Shown piece after piece: positions 31,143-40,279 of a stretch of DNA of 64,000 bases. The notes under the pieces were generated by a model. The model made no database searches and was not told the DNA's origin. It saw only the letters and a program-made list of their open reading frames with translations. Location: NCBI RefSeq assembly GCF_000737765.1, contig NZ_JPRI01000004.1, forward strand, positions 248,001 to 312,000, written 5' to 3'. Origin of the DNA: Chryseobacterium vrystaatense. GTDB lineage: Bacteria > Bacteroidota > Bacteroidia > Flavobacteriales > Weeksellaceae. The translations under genes were made by a program, and so were the position numbers. Position 1 is the stretch's first letter, and the number at the start of each line of letters is the position of its first letter.

Positions 31143-33929
31143 TTAGTAGGTAAAAGTAAGTCCGGCTCCCCAGCCTATTTCATTATCATAGTTTCCGGAA
31201 ACTGACACCCATTTCTGTAAGATATATCTCAGTCCTGTCGAAAATTCTCCATCAGAATTAAGGCTGAAATTTCCCCTTATCCTTCTGGAAATCGGAATAT
31301 CTTCTCTGCTCAGTTCCAGCAGAACTTTCCCATTTTGATCTACACTTGCATCTGCGGTCACCAGCATCGGCAGCATATACTGTACACCGACCATAAAGGC
31401 ATATTGATCTTTTGAAGCTTTCTGCTGTCCAAACCACGTCTTTTTGCCACGGAATTTCATCCCCATATCTTCTGCCATCTGCCTCTCCATAATCTCATGG
31501 TTTTTCTGAATTCTGAAACCTGCATAAGGAAGTGCCCACTGGAATTTCCCTAAGAATCTTCCTACTTTTACATTTCCTTCAAAGTGATCGAAATCCCAAT
31601 TGGAATGAAACTGATTCAGATTGGCCCATCTTGGTCCGAACATCGTCATGCTTTCTGCATGTATTTTATTGCTTGCAATGTCAAGCATTCCCATAGAGCT
31701 GATCATTTTATTATCCTTCAGGAAATTTTTCCATGCCAGCTTTCTGTCTGGAAGTTGCGGGTTTGGTTTTGAGTTCTCATAGCTGAAAATCCTTCCCATT
31801 CCGGCCATCATATGGTATAAAATATGGCAGTGGAAAAACCAGTCCCCATCCTGATTGGCTGCAAACTCAATGGTATTGGTTTCCATAGGCATAATATCCA
31901 CTACATTTTTCAGTGGAGAATACTCTCCTTTTGAATTGATCAATCTGAAATCATGCCCGTGAAGGTGCATGGGATGACGCATCATTGAATTGTTGTAGAG
32001 TGTAATTCTAAGAACCTCCCCTTTTTTAACCAGAATCTTATCCGTTTCTGTTACCGTTTTATTATCAAGGGTCCAAAGGTACTGGTTCATATTTCCTTCA
32101 AGGGTAAACTTCATTTCCCTAACATTTTCATCCGGAAGAATTGTCTTTTCAGGAGACTTTAAGAGATTATACGACAGCCTTTTAATCGGCTTTTCTTCCT
32201 TCATGTCCATTCCTGAATGTTGAGAATGATCTTCCTTTTTATCTTTATCAGACTCTTTGGTTTTCACCCCCATCATTTCGTTCATATGTTTCATCGTCAT
32301 TTTTCTCTGGCTTTCAGAAAGCTCAGGGTACATGACTTCGTTCATATCCATCATCTGATTGCCCATCGTCATATTCATAGGCTTCATATTCCCGCTCATT
32401 TCCATCATGCCGTTCATCATTTTCATTCCTTCGAACAGCAACAGTCTGGGCAGATTGGGAGCTTCTACTTTTTCACCGGAACCAAGCCATAGTGAAGCAT
32501 GTCCTACTCTGTCTTCAGATGTAGAACGGAATTCAAAACTTTTGTTCTCAGGAATGGTCACTTCAATATCATAAGTTTCAGAAACACCGACGATAAGACG
32601 GTCAACTTCCACCGGGACTACATCGTTACCGTCATTTCCTATTACTTTTATTTTTCCTCCTCCATAATTCAGCCAGAAATACGTTGACGATCCGCCGTTG
32701 GCTACCCTCAAACGTACTTTATCACCTGCTTTCAAATTAGAATAATCAGAACTTGGAAGTCCGTTGATGAGGAATTTATCATAATAAACGTCGCTTACAT
32801 CCATCGCCTCCATTCTTTTCCATTCATTCAGGGCTTTCGTTCCGAAATTTCCGGATTTAATGGCTTCCCAGTAACTTTGTACCGCATTCTTTTTAATGGC
32901 ATACCAGTCTGTATTGGCCATATGAAGTCTTCTGGCGATCTGCATCGGATCTTCATCGCTCCAGTCTCCAAGCAGTACGGGAATTTCTTTTGTATAAGAA
33001 GTTTTGGGCTCACCTTCTCTTTTATTAAAGACTAAAATCCCGTTCATTCCAATCTGTTCCTGAAGTGCCTCGTGGGAATGGTACCAATAGGTTCCGTTTT
33101 GAGATACTCTGAATTTATATAAATGCGTTTCGCCAGGTGTAACAGGTTTTGTGGTAAGGTATGGAACACCATCCTGTTCATTGGGAAGGATCACACCATG
33201 CCAGTGCAGTCCTGTATTTTCCTTAAGCATATTATGCAGGTAAATTTCTGCTGTATCTCCTTCTGTAAAATATAAAGTGGGAGCCTGCAGTTTCCCGTTG
33301 ACGGCAAGTGCTCTACGATTCTTTCCCGTGAAATTAACGATCGTATCTTTTACATAGAGATCATATCTCACTGTTTTTCCACCAAAAGTAACTTTTCCGT
33401 TTTCAGAGTTTCTTTTAAATAGGGATTGATTCTGTTTCGGTTCTTCTGCAACAAAATGCTTAGGACCTTCTTTTTCCACCAATTCCATTCCGCATTTCGG
33501 GCATTTACCAGGTTGATCTGAAGTCACTTCAGGATGCATCGGGCAGCTGTAAAGAGCTTTATGCTGAAATGGGAGCTGAGAAGATTTTGGCTTCGCTGTG
33601 ATTTTATTTACTGCAGGTTCTTTAGTTTTTATCTTTACATTAACCTTAGGCATGTCAGCCTTCGACTTTACCTTACTTTCCGTCTTAACCTTAACTTTAT
33701 TGCTTTTAATATCTGCAGGCTTTTGAACTGTCTTTTGTGGCGGCTGTGCTACAACCTTTGGTTTCAACACAACTGTTTTCTTTACCAAGGTCATTTTGCA
33801 TTTCGGGCAGTCTCCTGGTTTTGAGGATACTACTTCTGGATGCATCGGGCAGGTATAATATGTTTTCGTTGTTTGTGCGAAAGTAAAAACAGAGAACAAA
33901 AGCACCAGAAATATGATCATTTTTTTCAT
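31143..33929 (-). CDS. Multicopper oxidase with two metal-binding modules and a C-terminal beta-barrel
   Basis: A 928-residue exported protein. After the signal peptide come two heavy-metal-binding modules, YTCPMHPEVV (about residue 24) and YSCPMHPEVT (about 127), joined by a Lys-rich linker. The multicopper oxidase part has GLHWHGV and WYHSHE, then HPMHLHGHD and FFHCHILYHMM as the type 1-3 copper ligands. A Met-rich segment (about 495-550) is typical of CopA. From about residue 730 to the C-terminal TFTY the sequence looks like CopB, an outer-membrane barrel. Oxidation of Cu(I) in the periplasm or at the outer membrane is the likely role. It is the last gene of the copper operon. Confidence 0.9.
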   Translation of the reverse strand: MKKMIIFLVLLFSVFTFAQTTKTYYTCPMHPEVVSSKPGDCPKCKMTLVKKTVVLKPKVVAQPPQKTVQKPADIKSNKVKVKTESKVKSKADMPKVNVKIKTKEPAVNKITAKPKSSQLPFQHKALYSCPMHPEVTSDQPGKCPKCGMELVEKEGPKHFVAEEPKQNQSLFKRNSENGKVTFGGKTVRYDLYVKDTIVNFTGKNRRALAVNGKLQAPTLYFTEGDTAEIYLHNMLKENTGLHWHGVILPNEQDGVPYLTTKPVTPGETHLYKFRVSQNGTYWYHSHEALQEQIGMNGILVFNKREGEPKTSYTKEIPVLLGDWSDEDPMQIARRLHMANTDWYAIKKNAVQSYWEAIKSGNFGTKALNEWKRMEAMDVSDVYYDKFLINGLPSSDYSNLKAGDKVRLRVANGGSSTYFWLNYGGGKIKVIGNDGNDVVPVEVDRLIVGVSETYDIEVTIPENKSFEFRSTSEDRVGHASLWLGSGEKVEAPNLPRLLLFEGMKMMNGMMEMSGNMKPMNMTMGNQMMDMNEVMYPELSESQRKMTMKHMNEMMGVKTKESDKDKKEDHSQHSGMDMKEEKPIKRLSYNLLKSPEKTILPDENVREMKFTLEGNMNQYLWTLDNKTVTETDKILVKKGEVLRITLYNNSMMRHPMHLHGHDFRLINSKGEYSPLKNVVDIMPMETNTIEFAANQDGDWFFHCHILYHMMAGMGRIFSYENSKPNPQLPDRKLAWKNFLKDNKMISSMGMLDIASNKIHAESMTMFGPRWANLNQFHSNWDFDHFEGNVKVGRFLGKFQWALPYAGFRIQKNHEIMERQMAEDMGMKFRGKKTWFGQQKASKDQYAFMVGVQYMLPMLVTADASVDQNGKVLLELSREDIPISRRIRGNFSLNSDGEFSTGLRYILQKWVSVSGNYDNEIGWGAGLTFTY

Positions 33930-34017
33930 AATATTCCGAACTTTTTAAAATTGCATAACCTAAAGCCAATTATAGATCAGGCTATGCAACTTGTTATTTT
34001 AAAACTAAATAGGATAA

Positions 34018-34491
34018 TTAGTTGATTTCTGACTTTACACTTCCACAAGAAAGCATAGATTTTCCGTAGTAAGGATTAGCGATCTGCTTTTCGTCGCTTA
34101 ACCAACTTGAGTCAGCCATTGGGCAATACTGTACAAAGACAGGTTTTTCAGAAAGCTTAAATTCTTTGGTCAAAGCGATCATATTCTCGGAAAGGTTGGA
34201 AAAGGTTTCTCTTTGTGCTGTAATATTTCGGGCATCAGAAATTACCGTAGCATCTTTTCTCAGAATATTAAGATTACCTTCTGAAACTAATTTATAATCA
34301 ACGGCCGAGGCTGTTTTAATAAATTCTGCAGCTGCTTTTGATGTTTTGTCTGCATCATCTGAAGCCAAAGCTGACTTAATGGCGATATAATTCTGATAGA
34401 GTTTCGAAACCTGAGCGTCTTTTTTAGACTGTGCAGAAATTGAAAGAATTGAGAATAGAGATAATGCTGCTGTAATGATATACTTTTTCAT
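34018..34491 (-). CDS. DUF3347 copper-associated periplasmic protein
   Basis: A 157-residue exported protein with a signal peptide (MKKYIITAALSLFSILSISA). DUF3347 features are LYQNYIAIKSALASDDADKT (about 31-50) and VQYCPMADSSWLSDEKQIAN (about 118-137) followed by PYYGKSMLSCG. The CPMA and CG segments are likely metal-coordinating. Members occur with copper efflux and oxidase genes. The start is at 34491 because the longer frame has no signal peptide at its beginning. It lies between the HYC_CC_PP gene and the multicopper oxidase, in the same operon. Confidence 0.88.
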   Translation of the reverse strand: MKKYIITAALSLFSILSISAQSKKDAQVSKLYQNYIAIKSALASDDADKTSKAAAEFIKTASAVDYKLVSEGNLNILRKDATVISDARNITAQRETFSNLSENMIALTKEFKLSEKPVFVQYCPMADSSWLSDEKQIANPYYGKSMLSCGSVKSEIN

Positions 34492-34609
34492 TGTTTTAAA
34501 TTTTAGAATTAAATTTTTTAATAAAGAATAATTGAAACGCATCATGCGCTGAAACGTGTTGTCTACGAAAGGAATGATCATCTGAACAATACCAGACAAC
34601 AGACGAATC

Positions 34610-34990
34610 TTAAATTCTAAAATTACAATGATTGATATAGATAGGAACCGGCCTGTATTCGGGGGGGCCATTGATTCTTATCTGGGTAAATTTTGTAGCT
34701 GAAAAAGATTTATCGGCAAAGAAAAACTGCTGCTGCGACAATACCGGAGCGATCTGACTTAAAAAATCGATCATCAGCAAATCAGATTTCTGCGAATCAT
34801 CGACTTTTACGACTTTAATCTCTGTTTTACAGCATCCTTTTTTTTCCTTTACACCACATTTGCCACAGATGTCCGTGGTTTTCTGGCTTACAGAAACAAA
34901 CTCCTCCATACAGAAATGTACGCTGAATGCAGCTCCGGAAGAAAATCCGAAGTAGAAAACAGAGAACAGTATGGCGAGAATCTTTTTCAT
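34610..34990 (-). CDS. HYC_CC_PP-family small secreted protein
   Basis: A 126-residue protein with a signal peptide (MKKILAILFSVFYFGFSSGA). It shows the name-giving features: an HFC motif (about 25-27), a Cys cluster (CGKCGVKEKKGCC, about 42-54) and a GPPEYRPVP segment near residue 108. Such proteins are encoded in Bacteroidota copper loci and probably bind or deliver copper in the periplasm; this is inference from context. It is the first gene of the operon continuing to DUF3347 and the multicopper oxidase. Confidence 0.82.
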   Translation of the reverse strand: MKKILAILFSVFYFGFSSGAAFSVHFCMEEFVSVSQKTTDICGKCGVKEKKGCCKTEIKVVKVDDSQKSDLLMIDFLSQIAPVLSQQQFFFADKSFSATKFTQIRINGPPEYRPVPIYINHCNFRI

Positions 34991-34998
34991 TGGTAAGA

Positions 34999-35006
34999 CA
35001 AAGGTA
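34999..35006 (-). promoter_or_regulatory. -7 box TACCTTTG of the copper operon
   Basis: The minus strand reads TACCTTTG, a perfect TANNTTTG box, 9 bases before the ATG of the HYC_CC_PP gene (34990). No good TTG -33 is seen, so an activator is possible. Confidence 0.5.
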
Positions 35007-35209
35007 AAAATATCCTTGAAACTGCTGTTATAAAATTCTGTATACTTGTTATAAAATTCAGCCCAATGAAAAAACTTCTGAACATTTCAGAAGCTTTTCT
35101 ATATTTTTATACAGGCAAAGAATAGTTGTATGAAGTAGAATATCAGTCTTTACAACTTTATCTCTAACTTCTAAAATCTCACATCTAATATCTATATCTA
35201 TTCTCCCGG

Positions 35210-37414
35210 TTACAGTTTAAACTCAAGTTTAACATTGAAGAAACGTCCTGTAAGACGTACCGGAACCGGATACATAACACTCGAATTATAATCAGTAATC
35301 CACTGGTTGGCCACAGTATTGTTGATGTTAAATGCATTGAAAACCTGAACGCCTAACGTGAGTTCTTCAAAATTACCCCAGAAACCTGAACGGTTTTTCT
35401 TGCTTTTGGAATCTATGAATACTTTTGAAAGTCCTAAATCCACTCTTTTATAAGAAGGCAGTGTTCTCTGATATTGATAAGGATCGGTAAAAACAGGTGC
35501 TCCATTCGGAAGTCCCATCGCATAAACCAACGTTAGGTTGACACGCATTGAAGGGAATTTAGGCATATAATCCTGATAGAACATCGCAAATCTGAATCTC
35601 TGATCGGTTGGTCTCGGAATATTTCCTCTTCCGTCAATATTCTCAAATACTCTGGCATAACTCGCAGACAACCAAGAATCTACCCCCGGGACAAATTCTC
35701 CAAATAATCTTGTATCAATTCCATAAGCGTACCCTGAAGCATTGTTTTTCCCGGAATAACGGATCCTTACATTATCCATATAATAAGGGATCAGATCATC
35801 CATTTTTTTATAATAAGCCTCTGTAGTCAGCTTAAATGGTCTGTCATACATATAAAATTCATAGTCGTTGGCAAGAATTAACTGCATCGAACGCTGGGAT
35901 TTTATATCGGAATTAAAGTTTCCGTCCAGATCTTTGATCTCTTTATAGAAAGGTGCCTGATAATATATCCCTCCTGAAAGTTTGAAGAGCATATCCGTAT
36001 CCCAGTCAGGTTTTATAGCAAACTGAAATCTTGGCGAAAAGATTGTTTCTTTATTGAAGCTCCAGTTTGAAACTCTTGCCCCTGCATTCACAAATACTTT
36101 GCTGGCTCCCCAGTAAAACTTCTGAGAATACTGTGCATAGGCAGAAAGTCTTGAAGGCTCTATTTTATTTTTTCCGGCAATCTGGTAAAAAAGCTGAAGA
36201 TCTCCGGACATTCCTGTTCTCGGATCATCAATTGGACGTGGAATACTGTATCCCGAAGCGTCTACCAATTTCCATTCGTTGGTATTGTCATTCAGGTTTT
36301 CTTTTTCATATTTAAAACCAACTTCTATATCTGTATTGATATTCGGAGAGAATTTCGCTCTGAACTGCGTACCGTAAGTTCTTACATACAGGTCATTTCT
36401 TGCATGCTCTATCTGTCCTCCTCCATCAAAAGAAGCGTTGGGCTCCTGCGTCACAGGATCAAAAGTCTGTATTTCGTAGCCTGAAGCAACAGAATAATAT
36501 TCTTTTTCTCTGTTCTGATAGGCAAAACTGTCCAATGTAAGCTTCCATTTGTCTGAAGGCTTATAATTCATCGAAACAGTTCCCATCATATTCTTATACA
36601 TATCCTGCTCCTGCCCGCCATAGCCGATATTGACCGTAATAGGCTGCTGAAGGCTCCCAAAAGTGACACTTTTCGCTTTAGGAATCATTTCATAATCGTT
36701 CTTGGAATAATATCCAATGAATGACATGGAGAATTTATCACTGAAATGGTAGTTGATATATGACTGGAAATCCCAATACGTAGGGTTAAAATCCGTATCC
36801 TCGTTCAGCGTATTCAGAACAAGATTGGTATTTCTGTATCTTCCTGAAAATAATGCGGTCAGTTTTTTATTCTTTGAAGCCAACCCAGCTGTAAGCCTTC
36901 CGCCGATTAAACTGGCTTCTCCTGAGAGTTCAAATTTCTCAGGCTCACGATAATAGATATTCAGAGCTGAAGACATTTTGTCGCCATATTTAGGCTCAAA
37001 TCCTCCGGCTGAGAAGTTGACTGCAGAAACCATATCCGGATTAATGATGCTCATCCCTTCCTGCTGTGAATTTCTGATCAGAAAAGGTCTGTAAATTTCA
37101 ATATCATTGATATAGATAAGGTTTTCGTCGTAGTTTCCACCACGTACCATATATTGGGAAGACAGCTCAGTATTGGAGTTTACCGAAGGAAGTGTTTTAA
37201 GAAGTCCTTCAATTCCACCACTTATAGAGGCTACATTTTTAGCATCTTTTGCCGAAATCTTGACATTGGTAATGTCGTTCGTTCTTCCGATGACTTTTTT
37301 CTGGAAAACGACTTCCTCAATATCGGTTACTTTTTCTGCTGTATCTCTTTTTCTGTTTTGAGAGAAAATAAGCATAGGAACCATAAGGCTCAACGGTAAA
37401 ACTAGTTTTTTCAA
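35210..37414 (-). CDS. TonB-dependent outer-membrane receptor (no CarboxypepD-reg domain)
   Basis: A 734-residue outer-membrane receptor with a signal peptide (MKKLVLPLSLMVPMLIFSQ) and a plug domain (about 30-150: DIEEVVFQKKVIGR, then GIEGLLKTLPSVNSNTELSS, YMVRGGNYDENLIYINDIEI). A 22-strand barrel ends in LKLEFKL-type C-terminal residues. The N-terminal CarboxypepD-reg extension of SusC proteins is missing. The first codon is TTG, since no suitable ATG precedes the signal peptide. Substrate is unknown; its nearness to the copper operon makes a metal or chelate possible, but 220 bases separate them. Confidence 0.88.
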   Translation of the reverse strand: MKKLVLPLSLMVPMLIFSQNRKRDTAEKVTDIEEVVFQKKVIGRTNDITNVKISAKDAKNVASISGGIEGLLKTLPSVNSNTELSSQYMVRGGNYDENLIYINDIEIYRPFLIRNSQQEGMSIINPDMVSAVNFSAGGFEPKYGDKMSSALNIYYREPEKFELSGEASLIGGRLTAGLASKNKKLTALFSGRYRNTNLVLNTLNEDTDFNPTYWDFQSYINYHFSDKFSMSFIGYYSKNDYEMIPKAKSVTFGSLQQPITVNIGYGGQEQDMYKNMMGTVSMNYKPSDKWKLTLDSFAYQNREKEYYSVASGYEIQTFDPVTQEPNASFDGGGQIEHARNDLYVRTYGTQFRAKFSPNINTDIEVGFKYEKENLNDNTNEWKLVDASGYSIPRPIDDPRTGMSGDLQLFYQIAGKNKIEPSRLSAYAQYSQKFYWGASKVFVNAGARVSNWSFNKETIFSPRFQFAIKPDWDTDMLFKLSGGIYYQAPFYKEIKDLDGNFNSDIKSQRSMQLILANDYEFYMYDRPFKLTTEAYYKKMDDLIPYYMDNVRIRYSGKNNASGYAYGIDTRLFGEFVPGVDSWLSASYARVFENIDGRGNIPRPTDQRFRFAMFYQDYMPKFPSMRVNLTLVYAMGLPNGAPVFTDPYQYQRTLPSYKRVDLGLSKVFIDSKSKKNRSGFWGNFEELTLGVQVFNAFNINNTVANQWITDYNSSVMYPVPVRLTGRFFNVKLEFKL

Positions 37415-37458
37415 AAGAAATATTTTAAGAATTTCTAAAAATAGGGATTTTTTAACAA

Positions 37459-38268
37459 TTACAAAATCGATTCTCTAATTCTTGTTAATTTTTTTAACAA
37501 ATCTTCTAATAAATCTAATCTTAGCATATTGGCTCCGTCTGATAGAGCGGTTTCCGGTGTTGGGTGTGTTTCTATAAAGATTCCATCTGCGCCTACTGCA
37601 ATTCCTGCTTTGGCCACTGTTTCGATCAGGTCAGGTCTTCCTCCTGTTACTCCCGAACTCTGATTAGGCTGTTGTAATGAATGGGTTACATCCAAAATGA
37701 CCGGTGCATATTCTCTCATGGTAGGAATACCTCTGTAATCTACAATCAGATCTGTATACCCAAAAGAATTTCCTCTTTCAATGATGGCTACCTTCTGGTT
37801 ATTGGAATCTGTAATTTTCTGTACTGCAAATTTCATCGATTCCGGAGAAAGAAACTGTCCTTTTTTTAACGTTACACATTTTCCGGTCTCTGCCGCAGCC
37901 ACCAAAAGATCGGTCTGGCGTACCAAAAACGCAGGGATCTGCAATACATCAACGTATTGTGCCGCCAAAGCCGCATGGTCATTTTCGTGTATATCTGTTG
38001 TAGTAGGAATATTGAACGTCTCTCCTACTTTTTTAAGGATTTCAAGAGATTTTTCTTCTCCAATGGATGTGAAAGAATCTACACGGCTTCTGTTTGCTTT
38101 TTTGAAGCTTCCCTTAAAAATATATGGAATATTGTACTTGTCTGTAATGTTAATCACTTTTTCAGCAATTCTTAAAGCCATATCTTCTCCCTCAATAATA
38201 CAAGGACCTGCAATAAGGAAAAAGTTCTTTGAATCTTTGTGCTGAATATTATCTAAATACTGAATCAT
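37459..38268 (-). CDS. kdsA: 3-deoxy-8-phosphooctulonate synthase (KdsA)
   Basis: A 269-residue enzyme that condenses phosphoenolpyruvate with arabinose-5-phosphate to form Kdo-8-phosphate, the first committed step of the Kdo branch of lipopolysaccharide. Diagnostic motifs are FFLIAGPCIIEGEDMALRIA (about 16-35), IFKGSFKKANRSRVDSFTSI (about 49-68), TDIHENDHAALAA (about 89-101) and VTGGRPDLIETVAKAG (about 207-222). The Cys in the IAGPC segment belongs to the metal-type group, although not all ligands were checked. The kdsB gene lies 23 kb away in this window. Confidence 0.95.
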   Translation of the reverse strand: MIQYLDNIQHKDSKNFFLIAGPCIIEGEDMALRIAEKVINITDKYNIPYIFKGSFKKANRSRVDSFTSIGEEKSLEILKKVGETFNIPTTTDIHENDHAALAAQYVDVLQIPAFLVRQTDLLVAAAETGKCVTLKKGQFLSPESMKFAVQKITDSNNQKVAIIERGNSFGYTDLIVDYRGIPTMREYAPVILDVTHSLQQPNQSSGVTGGRPDLIETVAKAGIAVGADGIFIETHPTPETALSDGANMLRLDLLEDLLKKLTRIRESIL

Positions 38269-38480
38269 TTTGTTGTAATTAAAAGTTCAGTAAAAATACT
38301 GAGAAAGTTTCAGACTTGGAAATTATTTGGCGGGAATAGATGTAAGATTCGAGATTCGAGATGACAAACTGGATATATTAACTATAAGACCATGAACATC
38401 AATACATTGAATTTTAGAAAATATTTTCATTGTGTGTTTTCGATTAAGCAGCTTTCTAAAAGACTAAATTATATTTTATC

Positions 38481-38616
38481 CTAGCTATCATGCTCTAGCA
38501 AGAAGTATTGATTGTAATAAATTCTTATTGCCCTAGCCGTATAGTTGACTCGTATCCAATCTTCAGCTTTAAAATAATCAGCCAGCTTTCCATAAAGAAT
38601 TATGGAATACTATCAT
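38481..38616 (-). pseudogene. Remnant of a small gene, frameshifted
   Basis: The ATG at 38616 directly follows the stop of the previous frame. It reads MIVFHNSLWKAG and stops. One frame away, from 38609, YGKLADYFKAEDWIRVNYTA continues to a stop at 38481 with an aromatic, protein-like tail (IRIYYNQYFLLEHDS). A single base shift near 38590-38605 would join the two into one 45-residue product. I do not recognise it. The DNA up to 38269 (kdsA) holds nothing clear, apart from an 'agattcgagattcgagatg' low-complexity stretch around 38345. Confidence 0.35.
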
Positions 38617-38881
38617 CTAGTTCTCACAGCGTACAAATACCCAGCCTTTGTACGGATTTAAAATCCCAATAGACTCATTCGATCGAGTAAGTTCTATTTT
38701 CTGTCTATTAAATTGAGGGTATGATGCGATTATTTCTGTAACAGCATTAATCGTCATTATTTGGATCTCTGGAAAAGTATCCACGCAAGTATATAAGGTC
38801 ATATGCGATAGCTCGCATACCATCTTTTATTGCCCCCAAAAAAGATGTAAAAACAATTAACTTCAAATCCGTTTCGCTCAT
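38617..38881 (-). pseudogene. Frameshifted small gene, immunity-like
   Basis: From the ATG at 38881 the frame reads MSETDLKLIVFTSFLGAIKD and RAIAYDLIYLRGYFSRDPNN, then stops (TAA 38749-38747). In the next frame AVTEIIASYPQFNRQKIELT and KGWVFVRCEN run to 38617. Removing one T near 38748 (GATTAAT to GATAAT) fuses both into an 88-residue product. This is strong evidence for a single-base frameshift. The protein style and the compact neighbouring genes recall polymorphic-toxin immunity cassettes, but no family is recognised. Confidence 0.55.
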
Positions 38882-39161
38882 TTTTATTAATGTATGGTAT
38901 CATGTCGCATTCTTGTCGATCAGAATCACATGCAAGAAACCTACTGCTCTGTCTTTCGTATATACATGATTACCTGTTCAAATCTCATTACCATTACAGA
39001 GGGATTTCATAAGATATTTATTTGATTAAACGGACAGTTTTACCATAATTATTGAGAGCTAACAGAATTTTGTTTCGCAATGAATACATTATGATACATC
39101 ATCCTATATATAAAATGCTCAGAAACATTTCTATTGACATCGTTAACGAAATGGTAACTCA

Positions 39162-39569
39162 TTATTCAAAGCTGAACCCGAAAAAATTCTTAGGATCAAA
39201 TGTCACACATCTTTCAGCTTCACCATCGATATACTTTAACTTTAAGCCAGAAAGTAACGAATCACCACACGCAGCTGATATGATACGTATCACTTGTTCT
39301 GTTTTAAATACAAGTGAATATATTGACATTACAGAAAATAGGTCATCCTCATCCACATCAATCCATTGCCTTATATTTTCAATAACCGTAAAAATAATTT
39401 TCGATTCATCACCAACACAGATTTCAATTTTAATTTGATCAAATATTAAATAAATACGTTCATATAAGGGATGAAATACTGGTATATTTTGTAAATCGAC
39501 ATATCCACTCACAAGAATATCACGAATGGGTTCGGTAATAACAAAATGTAAAAAGTCATTCTTTTCCAT
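39162..39569 (-). CDS. Hypothetical protein, possible immunity-type
   Basis: A 135-residue soluble acidic protein with the patterns LQNIPVFHPLYERIYLIFDQ and ENIRQWIDVDEDDLFSVMSI, ending CVTFDPKNFFGFSFE. The last segment, a strand plus a Phe-rich end, is common in small immunity-like proteins, but I do not recognise a family. Between this gene and 38881 the minus strand has a 37-residue frame (MSYHFVNDVNRNVSEHF...), overlapping its stop codon, that could be another remnant. The upstream neighbour is DUF1697, 30 bases away. Confidence 0.5.
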   Translation of the reverse strand: MEKNDFLHFVITEPIRDILVSGYVDLQNIPVFHPLYERIYLIFDQIKIEICVGDESKIIFTVIENIRQWIDVDEDDLFSVMSIYSLVFKTEQVIRIISAACGDSLLSGLKLKYIDGEAERCVTFDPKNFFGFSFE

Positions 39570-39599
39570 ATATTTTCCTACTAGTGATTATTAATCTAA

Positions 39600-40130
39600 T
39601 CAGGAATACATTTTCTTTAAAATTTTCTCAAATGTATTGATATTCCTACTGGTAAATTGGTCCTTAAGGCTTTTCTTTCCCAACACCTTTCCAAAGGTAG
39701 AATCCAGAGTATTTCCTTTGGGGACTTGCCAGTAAAATATTTCTCCGGAAATCTCAGCTTTTTCGTTTTCAGTTTTGGAAGCTTTCTCAAATTCTTCCAT
39801 CAAAACACTTTCTATTCCTGAGTTTCCAACAAAAGCGTAAATATGCAGGTTTTCATTTTTTTCAAAAGGAATATTTTTCCAAAAAAGTTCGGTTTCTTCC
39901 AGAGACTTAATGAATAAAAAAGCTTCATACGAAAAATGGTCAGACATCGCTTTTTCCAAAATTCCCTTCAAATCTTCTGCCTTTTTTTCAGAAGAAAAAA
40001 CAATATTTCCTGAAGCCAGTACAGAACCTACCTCCTGCATTCCGGCCTGTTTAAAGACCTGGCATACATCAGCCATTTTCATATTGGTTCCTTTTACGTT
40101 GACACCGCGGAGAAAAGCACAGTACTTCAT
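39600..40130 (-). CDS. DUF1697-family protein
   Basis: A 176-residue protein matching DUF1697: YCAFLRGVNVKGTNMKMADV (about 3-22), then GSVLASGNIVFSSEKKAEDL (about 35-54) and a C-terminal YWQVPKGNTLDSTFGKVLGK (about 133-152) with RNINTFEKI. The RGVNVGG-type first strand and SGNI(V/I)F motif are diagnostic. Cytosolic; the function is unknown in this widespread family. The start is the ATG at 40130. Confidence 0.87.
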   Translation of the reverse strand: MKYCAFLRGVNVKGTNMKMADVCQVFKQAGMQEVGSVLASGNIVFSSEKKAEDLKGILEKAMSDHFSYEAFLFIKSLEETELFWKNIPFEKNENLHIYAFVGNSGIESVLMEEFEKASKTENEKAEISGEIFYWQVPKGNTLDSTFGKVLGKKSLKDQFTSRNINTFEKILKKMYS

Positions 40131-40235
40131 ATTTTTTTGCTTTATGGTTTTTTTTTGAGTTGAAGATTTTTCAGATTTGAGGGTATTAGAATTTTTGAAT
40201 TTTGAATTAAGGGTCGTCCATCAAAATTTTTAATT

Positions 40236-40273
40236 TCTCACCTCTAACGTCTAACCTCTAATTTCTAACTTCC
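40236..40273. repeat. Degenerate short CTAAC/TCT tract
   Basis: A run of the type 'ctcacctctaacgtctaacctctaatttctaact' lies between DUF1697 and the GT-C gene. A similar tract occurs at 35160-35205. Such tracts are dispersed in intergenic DNA of this window; no function is visible. Confidence 0.4.
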
Positions 40274-40279
40274 ATTTTT

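Noticed and set aside
34492-34671. Longer start of the DUF3347 gene
   Set aside because: The extension overlaps the coding end of the HYC_CC_PP gene and lacks a signal peptide at its beginning; the ATG at 34491 begins a normal signal peptide.
39052-39438. Plus-strand 128-residue frame over the minus-strand 135-residue gene
   Set aside because: The minus frame gives an acidic, protein-like product with a natural ATG and shares strand with its neighbours. The plus frame is rich in Ser/His/Ile and looks like its shadow.
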